From positions 434,001-498,000 of the forward strand of contig NZ_CP027295.1 of assembly GCF_005490785.1 (NCBI RefSeq): a DNA stretch of 64,000 bases, written 5' to 3'. A program made the position numbers and the translations under genes. Origin of the DNA: Brachybacterium sp. SGAir0954 (GTDB taxonomy: Bacteria; Actinomycetota; Actinomycetes; Actinomycetales; Dermabacteraceae). Shown here in pieces: positions 7,831 through 16,238 of this stretch (position 1 is its first letter; the number at the start of each line of letters is the position of its first letter). The notes under the pieces were generated by a model that was not told where the DNA came from, did no database searches, and was given only the letters and a program-made list of their open reading frames with translations.

Positions 7831-9464
7831 TTCGACAGCGGGACGAGGCGGAACTTGAAGGAGGAGTCGAGGGTGACGCCCTGGAGGTCCTTCGTGGACA
7901 CCGCGATCTGCGAGCCCTGCAGCAGCGGCAGGGTCGAGACGTCCGCGGCGACCTTGTCCTGGATCTCGACGAAGGTCTTCTCCCGCTCGGCGGCGTCGGC
8001 GATGCCGCGCTGCTTCGCGATGAGGTCCTGCACCTCCGCGTTGTCGTAGTGGTTGACCAGGAAGTTGTCCTTGATGAAGAACGGGGAGAGGTAGTTGTCG
8101 GCGTCGGAGTAGTCCGGGAACCAGCCCAGCTGGTACGCGGGGTAGACGTCGGCGGTGCGGTCCTCGGAGTACTGCACCCACTCGGTGGACTGCAGGTCCA
8201 CGGCGAACAGGCCGTCGGCCTCGAGCTGCGACTTCACCGCGGCGTACTCGTCGCCCGAGGAGGAGCCGTAGTGGTCGGGGTTGTACTGCAGGGACAGCTG
8301 CACGGGGATCTCGACGCCCGCGTCCTCGAGACGCTTCTTCGCCTTCGCGGCGTCCGGCCCGCCGGAGCCGTCGCCGTAGAGGTCCTGGAACTGGGTGCCG
8401 GCGCCCGGCAGGCCCTCCGGGATGTACGAGTACAGCGGGGTGTAGGTGTCCTTGTAGACGGAGGTCGCGATCGCCTGACGGTCGATGAGGTCCGCCGCCG
8501 CCTGCCGCACGGCGAGCGCCTTCTTCTCGTCGGCCTGCTCCGTCTTCGCGCCGTAGGGCTGGGTGTCGAAGTTGAAGACGATGTAGCGGATCTCGCCGCC
8601 GGGGCCGTCGTGCACGGCGACCGCGTCGTCCTTCTTGAGGTCCTCGACGTCGGTCGCGGAGAGCGAGCGGAAGACGGCGTCGACGTTGCCCTGCTGCACG
8701 TCGAGCTTCATGTTGTTCTGGTCCGCGTAGTAGGAGATCGCGACGTCGGAGGTCTTGGGCGTGCCGTACAGGCCCTGGTAGCCGTCGAAGGCCTGGAAGG
8801 AGGCGAGCTCGTTGAGCTTCCACGAGGTCAGCTGGTACGGGCCGCAGAACGCCTTCGCGGAGACGATCTCGTCGTCGGAGAGCACCTTGTCCGCGGGGAA
8901 GACCTCGGAGTCGACGATCGGGCCGGCGGGGCTCGAGAGGATGTACGGGAAGGTCTGGTCGTCGGGCTCCTTGAGGTGGAACTCGACGGTGAGCTCGTCG
9001 ACCACGTTCACCGAGTCGAGGTTCGCGAGCAGGCTCGAGGGGCCGTTCGGGTCGGCGATCGCGACCTGCCGGTCGAAGGTGTGCTTGACGTCCTCGCTCG
9101 TGAGCTCGTTGCCGCTCGCGAAGGTGAGGCCGGACTTGAGCTTCACGGTGTAGACGGTGTCCGAGGTGAACTCGGCGGACTCGGCGAGGTCCGGCTCGGG
9201 CTTGCCGTCCGTCGAGCCGATCTTGGTGTTGAGCAGGTAGCCGTAGACCTGGGTCCAGACGACGGAGGAGCCGTTGTCGTACGCGGCGGCCGGGTCGAGG
9301 GCGGTGACCTTGTCGGTGGTGCCCACGGTGAGCGCGGAGCCGCCGGCCCCTCCCCCGTCGCTGCCGCCGGACTCCGTGGTCTTCGCGCACGCGGCGAGCA
9401 GCAGCGGCACGCCTCCCATCGCGATCAGCATCGAACGTCGGCGGGGCGTGAGGGCATCGAACAT
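7827..9464 (-). CDS. ABC transporter substrate-binding lipoprotein, family 5
   Basis: A 545-residue extracytoplasmic binding protein. The N-terminus TPRRRSMLIAMGGVPLLLAAC is a signal peptide ending in the lipobox LAAC, so the protein is lipid-anchored outside the membrane. The arginine cluster could direct Tat export. The SBP_bac_5 fold is seen in AYDNGSSVVWTQVYGYLLN, YTVKLKSGLTFASGNELTSE and DVKHTFDRQ. The ATG at 9464 is preceded by a strong GGAGGA ribosome site (complement of 9471-9476), which decides the start over an upstream in-frame codon. It is the first gene of a five-gene leftward operon. The ligand is probably a peptide but is not shown. Confidence 0.92.
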   Translation of the reverse strand: MFDALTPRRRSMLIAMGGVPLLLAACAKTTESGGSDGGGAGGSALTVGTTDKVTALDPAAAYDNGSSVVWTQVYGYLLNTKIGSTDGKPEPDLAESAEFTSDTVYTVKLKSGLTFASGNELTSEDVKHTFDRQVAIADPNGPSSLLANLDSVNVVDELTVEFHLKEPDDQTFPYILSSPAGPIVDSEVFPADKVLSDDEIVSAKAFCGPYQLTSWKLNELASFQAFDGYQGLYGTPKTSDVAISYYADQNNMKLDVQQGNVDAVFRSLSATDVEDLKKDDAVAVHDGPGGEIRYIVFNFDTQPYGAKTEQADEKKALAVRQAAADLIDRQAIATSVYKDTYTPLYSYIPEGLPGAGTQFQDLYGDGSGGPDAAKAKKRLEDAGVEIPVQLSLQYNPDHYGSSSGDEYAAVKSQLEADGLFAVDLQSTEWVQYSEDRTADVYPAYQLGWFPDYSDADNYLSPFFIKDNFLVNHYDNAEVQDLIAKQRGIADAAEREKTFVEIQDKVAADVSTLPLLQGSQIAVSTKDLQGVTLDSSFKFRLVPLSK

Positions 9465-9761
9465 GGGGTTTCCTCCAGGGGACCGTGGCGCGGGGATGAC
9501 GCACGCGGGGCAGATGACCGTGTGACGTGGGTCCCACGCCATCGGTGGTGGGGAACGCTAGCACCGGAGCGCGGCCCGGGAGACCGCGGCGGCGTCCTGC
9601 GGCACCTTGTTTCCGGATCGTGACGTCCTGTGGCCGTTCATGACATGCGGGCGAACGGGACGGGGTGGGACAGGGGCCGCCCCGGGATCAGACCCCGGGT
9701 GGAGCGGTCCGCCCCGCCGGGAGGACGCGACGACCGGGGCCGACGGCGGAGGGTGGGACCC

Positions 9762-10061
9762 ATGAGAACCGCACGCATCGCCACCAGCCGCACCCCCACC
9801 CGCGACCAGGGCGCCCTGATCACCTACCGCCCGCTGCCCGAGTCCTACGGCGACGCCGCGCTGCTGCGCGCCGTGCGCCGCGCCCGCCGCCGCGCCGAGG
9901 CCGCGGGCCTGGACCCCTCGCTCGTCGAGGTCGACGTGGACGCGCTGCGCCCGGCCCGCCGGCCCCGGCGGGACCGGAGCACCTCCCGCGGCGGCGAGGT
10001 CCGGGGCGGCGGGGCCCACCCGCTCGGTGCGCTGCTGCAGCCCCGCCACCGGCACGCCTAG
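9762..10061 (+). CDS. Small basic protein of unknown function
   Basis: A 99-residue frame starting at ATG 9762, about 10 bases after a GGAGGG-like ribosome site. The first half could fold (ALITYRPLPESYGDAALLRA followed by a helix full of arginines). The second half is Arg/Gly/Pro-rich and low in complexity. I do not recognise a family. It ends 10 bases before the pdxH start, so it could be co-transcribed with pdxH. Because the frame is GC-rich and poorly conserved in appearance, it may be a chance ORF. If it is not real, the gap from 9465 to 10071 is non-coding promoter DNA. Confidence 0.4.
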   Translation: MRTARIATSRTPTRDQGALITYRPLPESYGDAALLRAVRRARRRAEAAGLDPSLVEVDVDALRPARRPRRDRSTSRGGEVRGGGAHPLGALLQPRHRHA

Positions 10062-10071
10062 TATCCCGGGC

Positions 10072-10749
10072 ATGACCGACCCGCTCGCCGACTCCCGCAC
10101 GGACTACCTCGCCGGAGCCCTCGCCGACGACGCCCCGCCGAGCCCCTCCGCCCTGCTCGGCACCTGGATGCAGGAGGCGCTCGACCGGCACGAGCAGGAG
10201 GGCGACCTCCCCGACCCGACGGCCGCCGTGCTCTCCACCGTCGCGCTCGACGCGGACGGCTCCCCGCGGCCCCGCTCCCGGACCGTGCTCGTGAAGGGCC
10301 TCGGCGAGGACGGCGAAGCGCTCACCGCGACGCTGTACACGAACCGCGACTCCGCGAAGGGCCGCGAGCTGGCCGCCGTGCCGCGGGCGGCGCTGCTCCT
10401 GCCCTGGTACGCCCTGCAGCGGCAGGTGCGGATCGAGGGCACCGTCGCGCAGCTCGACGACGACGCCTCGGACGGCTACTTCGCGCGCCGCCCGCGCGCC
10501 TCGCAGCTCGGCGCCTGGGCCTCCCGGCAGTCCGCGCCGATCGCCTCGCGCGCGGAGCTCGAGGCGCAGCTCGCGGAGGCCGCCGCGCGCTTCGAGGGGA
10601 CCGACGTGCCGCGCCCGCCCTTCTGGGGCGGCTACCGGATCACCGCGGAGCGCGTGGAGTTCTGGCAGGGCCGCTCGGGCCGCCTCCACGACCGGATCGC
10701 CTACGAGCGCGGGGCGGGCGGCTGGACGCGGGAGCGCCTGCAGCCCTGA
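10072..10749 (+). CDS. pdxH: Pyridoxamine 5'-phosphate oxidase
   Basis: A 225-residue FMN enzyme that oxidises pyridoxamine or pyridoxine 5'-phosphate to pyridoxal 5'-phosphate in the last step of vitamin B6 synthesis or salvage. Diagnostic parts are PRSRTVLVKGLGEDG, the FMN-phosphate segment LYTNRDSAKGRELA, WYALQRQVRIEGTVAQL, YFARRPRASQLGAWASRQS and the C-terminal signature PFWGGYRITAERVEFWQGRS followed by RLHDRI. The length is normal for the family. The start ATG 10072 fits the usual N-terminus. It is convergent with the next acetyltransferase gene, 10 bases apart. Confidence 0.93.
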   Translation: MTDPLADSRTDYLAGALADDAPPSPSALLGTWMQEALDRHEQEGDLPDPTAAVLSTVALDADGSPRPRSRTVLVKGLGEDGEALTATLYTNRDSAKGRELAAVPRAALLLPWYALQRQVRIEGTVAQLDDDASDGYFARRPRASQLGAWASRQSAPIASRAELEAQLAEAAARFEGTDVPRPPFWGGYRITAERVEFWQGRSGRLHDRIAYERGAGGWTRERLQP

Positions 10750-10759
10750 GCGCGGCCCC

Positions 10760-11290
10760 TCAGATCCCGAAGGCGGTCGGATAGCCGACGAGGCCCTGCG
10801 GCACCGGGCGCGCCGGGGCGAGGGCCAGGGACATGAACGCCTCGGGCGGGACGTCGAACGGGGCGAGCACCCCGGCATCGGCCGCAGGGGTGAAGCCGAA
10901 GCGCGGGTAGTACTCGGCGTGCCCGAGCACGACGACGAGGTTCTCCCCGCCCTGCTCCGCCCGCCGGGTCGCCGCGGCGAGCGCCGCCCGGATCGCGGCG
11001 CTCCCGGCGCCCTGCCGCTGGTGCGCGGGCACCACGGCGCAGGGCGCGAGGGCGAGCGCCGGCTCCCCGCCCACGGTGCAGCGGGTGAGCAGCGCCTGCG
11101 CGAGGACGGCTCCGTCCTCGCCGGTGGCGACAAGAGACAGTTCGGGGATCCAGGCGGCGTCGTCGGCCCGCAGCGCGTCCACGAGGTCCGCCTCCTCCGC
11201 GGTGGGGAAGGCGGCGAGGAGCACCTCCCGGATCGCCGCGGCCTCACGGGGATCGGCAGGGTCCTCGGGGCGCGTGGTCCAGCTGCTCAT
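10760..11290 (-). CDS. GNAT family N-acetyltransferase
   Basis: A 176-residue GNAT-fold protein of the YhbS-like type. The acetyl-CoA pyrophosphate loop is VVPAHQRQGAGSAAIRAALA (about residues 88-107), followed by VVVLGHAEYYPRFGFTPA, the usual beta5/alpha4 region with a bulge tyrosine. It transfers an acetyl group from acetyl-CoA to an amine on an unknown acceptor. It starts at ATG 11290 and is transcribed away from the START-like protein gene on the right. Nothing in the neighbourhood suggests the substrate. Confidence 0.82.
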   Translation of the reverse strand: MSSWTTRPEDPADPREAAAIREVLLAAFPTAEEADLVDALRADDAAWIPELSLVATGEDGAVLAQALLTRCTVGGEPALALAPCAVVPAHQRQGAGSAAIRAALAAATRRAEQGGENLVVVLGHAEYYPRFGFTPAADAGVLAPFDVPPEAFMSLALAPARPVPQGLVGYPTAFGI

Positions 11291-11421
11291 ACGCTCACGC
11301 TACCGGCGCGCGTTCCCATCACGACGCGGGGGTGAAGCCTCGGCGACACCTGCTCGAACACCTGTCGACGCCTCCCCGTCGCCCCTCGCCGCGCCCCGGG
11401 GGCGCCCCTAGTGTCGGAGCC

Positions 11422-11871
11422 ATGGAGACCGAGCTCGAGCCCACGCCCCCCGGCCTCACCCGCGACGCCGGCTGGCAGCTCGGGGTGCGCCGCACCGTCC
11501 CCGCGCACGTCGACGAGGTGTGGCGGCGCCTGCTCTCCGAGTGGCTCCCCGCCTGGCTGGGCGTCGACTCCGTCCCGCAGATGGTCGGGGCCCCGCTGCG
11601 CAGCGGCGGTTCGCTGCACGGGCGGATCGTCGGCTGCCACGTGGGCCGCCGGGTGCGGGTGCGCTGGACGCCGCGCACCCTCGACCACGAGACCGTCTTC
11701 CAGGTGACGCTGCAGGAGGCCGGCGAGGGCACGGTGCTCGCCGTCCATCAGGAGCGGCTGCTGGGCGCGGCGGAGCGGCAGGCGCTGCTCGAGCACTGGA
11801 CGACGATGCTCGACGCGCTCGTGGTGCAGCTGCGCGCCGAGCGCGGGACCAGCCAGGACCTGCGCGGCTGA
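11422..11871 (+). CDS. SRPBCC (START/Bet v1-like) domain protein
   Basis: A 149-residue protein. The N-terminal motif VRRTVPAHVDEVWRRLLSEW is the first strand and helix of SRPBCC folds of the AHSA1/polyketide cyclase type. It continues through VRVRWTPRTLDHETVFQVTL to the long C-terminal helix EHWTTMLDALVVQL. Such proteins bind a small hydrophobic ligand in a cavity or act as stress chaperones. The ATG at 11422 fits the domain start; an upstream in-frame ATG at 11332 would add a basic, unstructured leader. No helix-turn-helix partner gene lies next to it. Confidence 0.72.
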   Translation: METELEPTPPGLTRDAGWQLGVRRTVPAHVDEVWRRLLSEWLPAWLGVDSVPQMVGAPLRSGGSLHGRIVGCHVGRRVRVRWTPRTLDHETVFQVTLQEAGEGTVLAVHQERLLGAAERQALLEHWTTMLDALVVQLRAERGTSQDLRG

Positions 11872-11881
11872 CCCTCCGCGC

Positions 11882-12769
11882 CTAGCCCTCCGCGGCCGGG
11901 GCGTGGGTGAGCGCCCCCTCGCCGTCGGCGATCTCGGCGTGCTCGCGCAGCGACTCGATCCGGGCCACGTCCATGTCGACGCGGCCGTCGATGCCGGCGA
12001 CCTTCCCGTCGAACCGCAGCTGCCACAGCGACCAGTCCTCCTGGTCGGGGCGGCCGGAGTCGGAGAACAGCCAGTCGGGGCGCGCGTCGGTGACGGGCAG
12101 CCCGTAGTGGCGGCGCCAGTCGCTCGAGGAGTAGATGACGAGCCTCCGGCCCCATGCCTTCTCGACCGCCGCGGTGAAGGCGTCGATCTCGCGCTGGGCG
12201 TCCTCCGCCGAGGGGCGCTCCTCGCAAGCGCCGTCGAACTCGAGGTCCAGGGCCGGCGGGAGCGCGGCATCGTCCGGCGGGGCGGCGGCGAGGAAGTCCC
12301 GTGCCTGGTCCGCGCCAGGCGAGCACAGGGTGAAGTAGTGGTACGCGCCGGGCGTCACCCCGGCGGCGCGGGCGCCCGCCCAGTTCTCCGCGAAGCGCGA
12401 GTCGGTGAATCCGGCGCCCTCGGTGGCCTTGATGTACGCGAAGCCGATCCCGTCCCCGGCGACGGCCTGCCAGTCGATCTCGCCCTGGTGCGCGGAGACG
12501 TCCACGCCGAGCACCTCGTCCTCGCCGAGCTCGAGGTCGCCGGGGAGCTGCGCGAGGGCGGCGGCGTCCTGCGCGGTGGCGGGGACGGTCATGGCGGCGT
12601 CGTCGGCCGTGTAGGGGACGGGGACGCTCGCCGCCTCCTCGTCACCGCCGCGAAGCGCGCCGACGACCAGCCGGGTGCATCCGCCGACGAGGACCAGGGC
12701 GACGACGGCCACGATCGCCGCGGCGATCTGCCGACGCCGCCGGACCTGCTCGCGAGTGAACCGGGGCAC
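11882..12769 (-). CDS. GH25 lysozyme (muramidase), membrane-attached
   Basis: A 295-residue cell wall hydrolase. The N-terminus is basic, then a hydrophobic segment (IAAAIVAVVALVLVGGC) ends in a lipobox-like VGGC, so it is either a lipoprotein or anchored by that helix. The GH25 domain begins at about residue 86 with GVDVSAHQGEIDWQAV, continues with FAYIKATEGAGFTDS and carries the catalytic DLE motif in PPALDLEFDG. The C-terminal part has WSLWQLRFDGKVAGIDGRVD as in family members. It cleaves beta-1,4 bonds between N-acetylmuramic acid and N-acetylglucosamine, and probably serves in wall remodelling. Confidence 0.88.
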   Translation of the reverse strand: MPRFTREQVRRRRQIAAAIVAVVALVLVGGCTRLVVGALRGGDEEAASVPVPYTADDAAMTVPATAQDAAALAQLPGDLELGEDEVLGVDVSAHQGEIDWQAVAGDGIGFAYIKATEGAGFTDSRFAENWAGARAAGVTPGAYHYFTLCSPGADQARDFLAAAPPDDAALPPALDLEFDGACEERPSAEDAQREIDAFTAAVEKAWGRRLVIYSSSDWRRHYGLPVTDARPDWLFSDSGRPDQEDWSLWQLRFDGKVAGIDGRVDMDVARIESLREHAEIADGEGALTHAPAAEG

Positions 12770-12832
12770 GGGTCGACGCTACCCGAGGTCAGGGCCTCGA
12801 TCGGGGACCCTGTGGGCACGGACAGGATGGTC

Positions 12833-13570
12833 TCAGCGGGCGAAGTGCTCCGCGAAGCCGCGCAGCAGCAGCGGCGCATCGTCCGCGTGCTGCTGGCCGA
12901 GGGCCCCGAAGAGCTCGTCCATCTGCTCCGGGTCGAAGTAGCCGTGCTCCTGGTAGCGGGCCGCGCGCTCGAGCAGCAGCGGCACGTCCATCTCGGGATG
13001 GAACTGGGTCGCGTACTGGCGGGTGCCGATGCGGAACATCTGCACGGGGCACGCCTCGCCCGTGGCCAGCACCGTCGCCGCGGCAGGCAGGGTGTGCACG
13101 GCCTCCTTGTGGCCGACGAGCCCGGTGAACACCGGCGGCAGCCCCGCGGCGCGCACGAGCGGATCGGCGAGGCCCTCCTCGGTGAGCGCCACCTCCACGG
13201 CGGAGAGCTCCTCGCCGTAGGTGCGGTCGATCCGCGCGCCCTGGTGGGTGCCGAGCGCGCCCACGCCGTAGCAGGCGCCGAGGAAGGGCAGGTCCTGCGC
13301 GATGACCTGGTCGAGCACGGAGAACAGCTTCGGCTCGGTCGCGAGCTCGAGCGCGGACTTCGTCTCGGCGGGCTCGGAGACGGTGAAGGGGCTGCCGGCG
13401 AGGATGACACCGGAGACCTCGTCCGCGCGGAGCACGGGGGCCTCCTCCTTCTCCAGGCGCACGCGGCGCAGGTCCCGCTCGTCGAGGCCGGTGAAGCGGA
13501 GCACGGACTCGTGCTCGCGCTCGGCGACGTCGTCCTCGGGGCGGGTGGAGATCAGCACGAACGGTTTCAC
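12833..13570 (-). CDS. Class I glutamine amidotransferase-like protein
   Basis: A 245-residue stand-alone class I GATase domain. The nucleophile elbow is PFLGACYGVGALGTHQG, with the cysteine at about residue 99. The catalytic histidine and glutamate are in TQFHPEMD. An oxyanion-type SGVILAGSPFTVSEP comes earlier. Members hydrolyse glutamine or gamma-glutamyl compounds and are often labelled GMP synthase-like although they are separate enzymes. The ATG at 13570 is divergent from the serine hydrolase gene. The true substrate (glutamine or a gamma-glutamylated amine) is not known. Confidence 0.85.
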   Translation of the reverse strand: MKPFVLISTRPEDDVAEREHESVLRFTGLDERDLRRVRLEKEEAPVLRADEVSGVILAGSPFTVSEPAETKSALELATEPKLFSVLDQVIAQDLPFLGACYGVGALGTHQGARIDRTYGEELSAVEVALTEEGLADPLVRAAGLPPVFTGLVGHKEAVHTLPAAATVLATGEACPVQMFRIGTRQYATQFHPEMDVPLLLERAARYQEHGYFDPEQMDELFGALGQQHADDAPLLLRGFAEHFAR

Positions 13571-13656
13571 GGAAGAATGCTAGACCCGACGGCGGCATGC
13601 CCCGCCCCGCCGCCGTCCCGCCTGCTGACCCACCCCCCGCGCCGAAGGAGCCCGCC

Positions 13657-15315
13657 GTGCCGGAGAGCACCCCTCCGTCCCTCTCCCCCGCCCCCGAGGG
13701 CACGACCGCACCGTCCCTGAGCAGGGACGCCGTGCGGGACGTCGCCGCGATCCTCCCCGGGTGGCTGGAGACCGTGCGCCACCTGCACCGGCAGTCCGGC
13801 ATCCAGGCGGCGATCTGGCACGACGGCGAGCTCGTCGCCGAGGTCGCCGTGGGCCCGGCGGACGCCGAGGCCGGCATCGACCTGCTGCCCACGCACCGCC
13901 TGCGCATCGCCTCGCACTCCAAGACGATGACCACGCTCGCCGTACTCCGGCTCGCCGAGGAGGGCGCGCTGCGCCTGGACGACACGCTCGGCGCGCACGT
14001 CCCCGAGCTCGCCGGCTCCCCCGTCGCCGCCGCGACCCTCCGCGACCTGCTCGCCCATGCGGCGGGACTGTCCCGCGACAGCGCCGACGCCCGCTGGTGG
14101 CGGCTCGGACGCCCCTTCCCCGACCGCAAGCAGCTGCTCGCCATCGCCCGCACCGAGCCCCTCGCGGCCCCCGCCGGCACGCACCTGCAGTACTCGAACA
14201 TCGGCTACGGGCTCGTGGGGCTCGTCATCGAGGCAGTGACCGGGGAGGACTTCGCCGCAGCCGTCACCCGCCTCGTGATCGACCCGCTCGGCGTCGAGGA
14301 CATCGGCCCGGACCTCCCCGCGGACGCCCCCGGCCCCGAGACGCCCCACGGCTTCGCTCCCGGGCACACCTCGCTGCTCCACGGGCCGCGGCGGATCGTC
14401 GAGCAGGTCCCCACCGGCGCGCTCGCCGCCGCGACCGGCTTCTGGGCGACGGCCGGCGCGATCGCGACCGTCGCGGGCCGCGCCCTCACCACCGACGCGC
14501 TGCTGGGGGAGGACGCGCGGCGCGCCATGCGGCGGCGCGTGTGGACCGTCGCCGAGGGGCGGCACTACGCGCTGGGCCTGCAGCAGGGACGCCTGCACGG
14601 CTTCGAGGCCGTCGGCCACTCCGGCGGGTTCCCCACCGGCCTGTCGCGCACCTGGGCGGTGCCCTCGGAGCGCCTCGCCGTCTCCGTGATCGGCACCGCC
14701 GTGGACGCCCCCGCCTCGGAGATCGCGGCGGGGCTGCTGGGCCTGCTCGCCCTCGCCGCGGGCCGGCCCGCCCCGCAGGCCGACGCGGCCGAGGCGCCCG
14801 GCGCGCAGGGCGGCGGAGGCTCGGGCCGGCCGCGCCCGCTCCCGCTCGCCGAGCAGGAGGACGCCGAGCAGGAGGGTGTCGGGTCCCTCACCGCCGGGGA
14901 GGTCGCCGATCTCGCGGCCGGGACCTACGACTCGCTGTGGGGCCGCACCCGGGTGGCGCGCCTGGGCGGGCGGCTCTTCGCGCTCGACGACGCGGCCTTC
15001 GACCCCGCCGCGGGGGCCCTCGAGCTCGCGACCGCGGGCGGCGCGGCGGACCCATACGAGCCCGGCGCGCGCACGATCGCGCTGCGCACCTGGGGAGATC
15101 CGGGCTACGGCACCTGGGCGGAGCCGATCCTCGTGCGGCTCGAGACGGTGGACGGGCCCGGTCCGGGAGAAGGCACCGACGGCGCCCCGACGCTCCGCTG
15201 CCGCGGCCTGATCCGCAGCGGCCAGCTGCAGACCGCGAGCGCCGAGTTCACGATGCCGGAGCGCGTCACCCGGCCCGAGGAGGGGCAGGGGCCACCTGGG
15301 GAGGGACGCCGATGA
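13657..15315 (+). CDS. Serine hydrolase (beta-lactamase / penicillin-binding-like family)
   Basis: A 552-residue protein with the class C beta-lactamase / D-aminopeptidase fold. The active-site SxxK is in RIASHSKTMTTL, the second motif is the YSN in LQYSNIGYGLVG, and the third region is HSGGFPTG. No signal peptide is visible, so it is probably cytoplasmic and likely an esterase or peptidase rather than a drug-inactivating lactamase. A C-terminal beta-rich domain follows a Pro/Gly/Glu-rich linker. I chose the GTG at 13657 because an AAGGAG site sits six bases upstream; an ATG at 13597 would add 20 residues. Its stop overlaps the next kinase gene. Confidence 0.8.
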   Translation: MPESTPPSLSPAPEGTTAPSLSRDAVRDVAAILPGWLETVRHLHRQSGIQAAIWHDGELVAEVAVGPADAEAGIDLLPTHRLRIASHSKTMTTLAVLRLAEEGALRLDDTLGAHVPELAGSPVAAATLRDLLAHAAGLSRDSADARWWRLGRPFPDRKQLLAIARTEPLAAPAGTHLQYSNIGYGLVGLVIEAVTGEDFAAAVTRLVIDPLGVEDIGPDLPADAPGPETPHGFAPGHTSLLHGPRRIVEQVPTGALAAATGFWATAGAIATVAGRALTTDALLGEDARRAMRRRVWTVAEGRHYALGLQQGRLHGFEAVGHSGGFPTGLSRTWAVPSERLAVSVIGTAVDAPASEIAAGLLGLLALAAGRPAPQADAAEAPGAQGGGGSGRPRPLPLAEQEDAEQEGVGSLTAGEVADLAAGTYDSLWGRTRVARLGGRLFALDDAAFDPAAGALELATAGGAADPYEPGARTIALRTWGDPGYGTWAEPILVRLETVDGPGPGEGTDGAPTLRCRGLIRSGQLQTASAEFTMPERVTRPEEGQGPPGEGRR

Positions 15316-16238
15316 GCCCGTCGGAGCTGCTCGTGCTGGGCAGGCCGCTGCCGCCGCTGCTCGCCGCGAACACCCACGCCCCGGTGGCCGCCTGGCGCGA
15401 GGGCCTGCCCACGCTCGTGCCCGCCGCGCTCGAGGAGTGGTCGCTGAGCGCCGGGGATCCGTACCTCCCGGGCGGCTCCGCCTCCTGGGTCGCGCCCGTG
15501 CGGGACGCCGAGGGCAGGCGTCTGGTGCTCAAGGTGACCATGTCCCATGACGAGGCCCGGGACGAGGCCGCCGGGATGACCGCCTGGCAGGGGCACGGCG
15601 CCGCGACGGTGCTGCGCAGCGAGGAGCGGGGCTCGACGACCCTGCTGCTCATGGAGGAGGTGCGCCCGGGGACACCGCTCGCCGAGCTCCCTGATCCCGC
15701 CGCGCAGGACGAGGCGTTCGCCGCACTCGTCACGCGGCTCCACGTCCCTGCGCCGACGGGCGGCCCGTTCCGCCCCCTCGCCGACATGTGCGCGTGGTGG
15801 GCGGACGAGGCGCAGGAGCGCCTGGACCGCATGCCCGGCCTGCTCCCCGCGCACCTGGTGGCCCAGGGACTCCGCCTCTTCCGCGAGCTGCCCCGGGAGT
15901 GGGACGGCGAGCCGGTGCTGCTCGCGACCGACCTGCACCCCCACAACATCCTGCGGCGCGAGCACGGTGGGACGGGCGAGGACGGCGACTGGGTGCTCAT
16001 CGACCCCAAGCCCTACGTGGGCGATCCGCACTACGACCTGCTGCAGTACCTGCTGAACCACGAGCAGCGTCTGCTCACGGACCCCTCGGGACTGGTGAGG
16101 GATCTGGCGCGGCGCACGGGTCTGGACCCGCACCGCGCTCGGGACTGGATGTTCGCCCGCTGTGTCCAGGAGGCCGGCGAGATGGACTCGGCCGCGGAGA
16201 TCGCCCTGCGCCTCGCGGAGGAGGAGGGGGCGGGCTGA
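15312..16238 (+). CDS. Aminoglycoside/hydroxyurea resistance-type kinase (APH_6_hur family), second copy
   Basis: A 308-residue kinase-like protein. The N-lobe contains LVLKVTMSHDEARDEAAGMT. The catalytic loop is LLATDLHPHNILRRE and the metal-binding loop is LIDPKPYVGDPHYDLLQYLL. It resembles streptomycin 6-kinase relatives and is a distant paralogue of the gene at 2571-3452. The ATG at 15312 overlaps the stop of the serine hydrolase in an ATGA, so the two are coupled; a hydrolase with a small-molecule kinase may handle one compound in turn. The last 164 bases overlap the convergent HNH gene on the other strand. Resistance function is not proven. Confidence 0.75.
   Translation: MSPSELLVLGRPLPPLLAANTHAPVAAWREGLPTLVPAALEEWSLSAGDPYLPGGSASWVAPVRDAEGRRLVLKVTMSHDEARDEAAGMTAWQGHGAATVLRSEERGSTTLLLMEEVRPGTPLAELPDPAAQDEAFAALVTRLHVPAPTGGPFRPLADMCAWWADEAQERLDRMPGLLPAHLVAQGLRLFRELPREWDGEPVLLATDLHPHNILRREHGGTGEDGDWVLIDPKPYVGDPHYDLLQYLLNHEQRLLTDPSGLVRDLARRTGLDPHRARDWMFARCVQEAGEMDSAAEIALRLAEEEGAG

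Noticed and set aside
4000..9464. Treating the left peptide-type transporter as part of the sugar system.
   Set aside because: It lies 30 kb from the sugar genes, has no sugar regulator or hydrolase nearby and carries its own ATPase; a peptide or unrelated ligand is at least as likely.
11332..11421. Longer start (ATG 11332) for the SRPBCC protein.
   Set aside because: The added 30 residues are Pro/Arg-rich with no fold, and the SRPBCC domain fits a start at 11422.
13657..15315. Antibiotic-resistance beta-lactamase.
   Set aside because: SxxK, YxN and HSGG motifs are present, but there is no signal peptide and the layout is that of intracellular serine hydrolases/esterases, so a resistance role is not supported.
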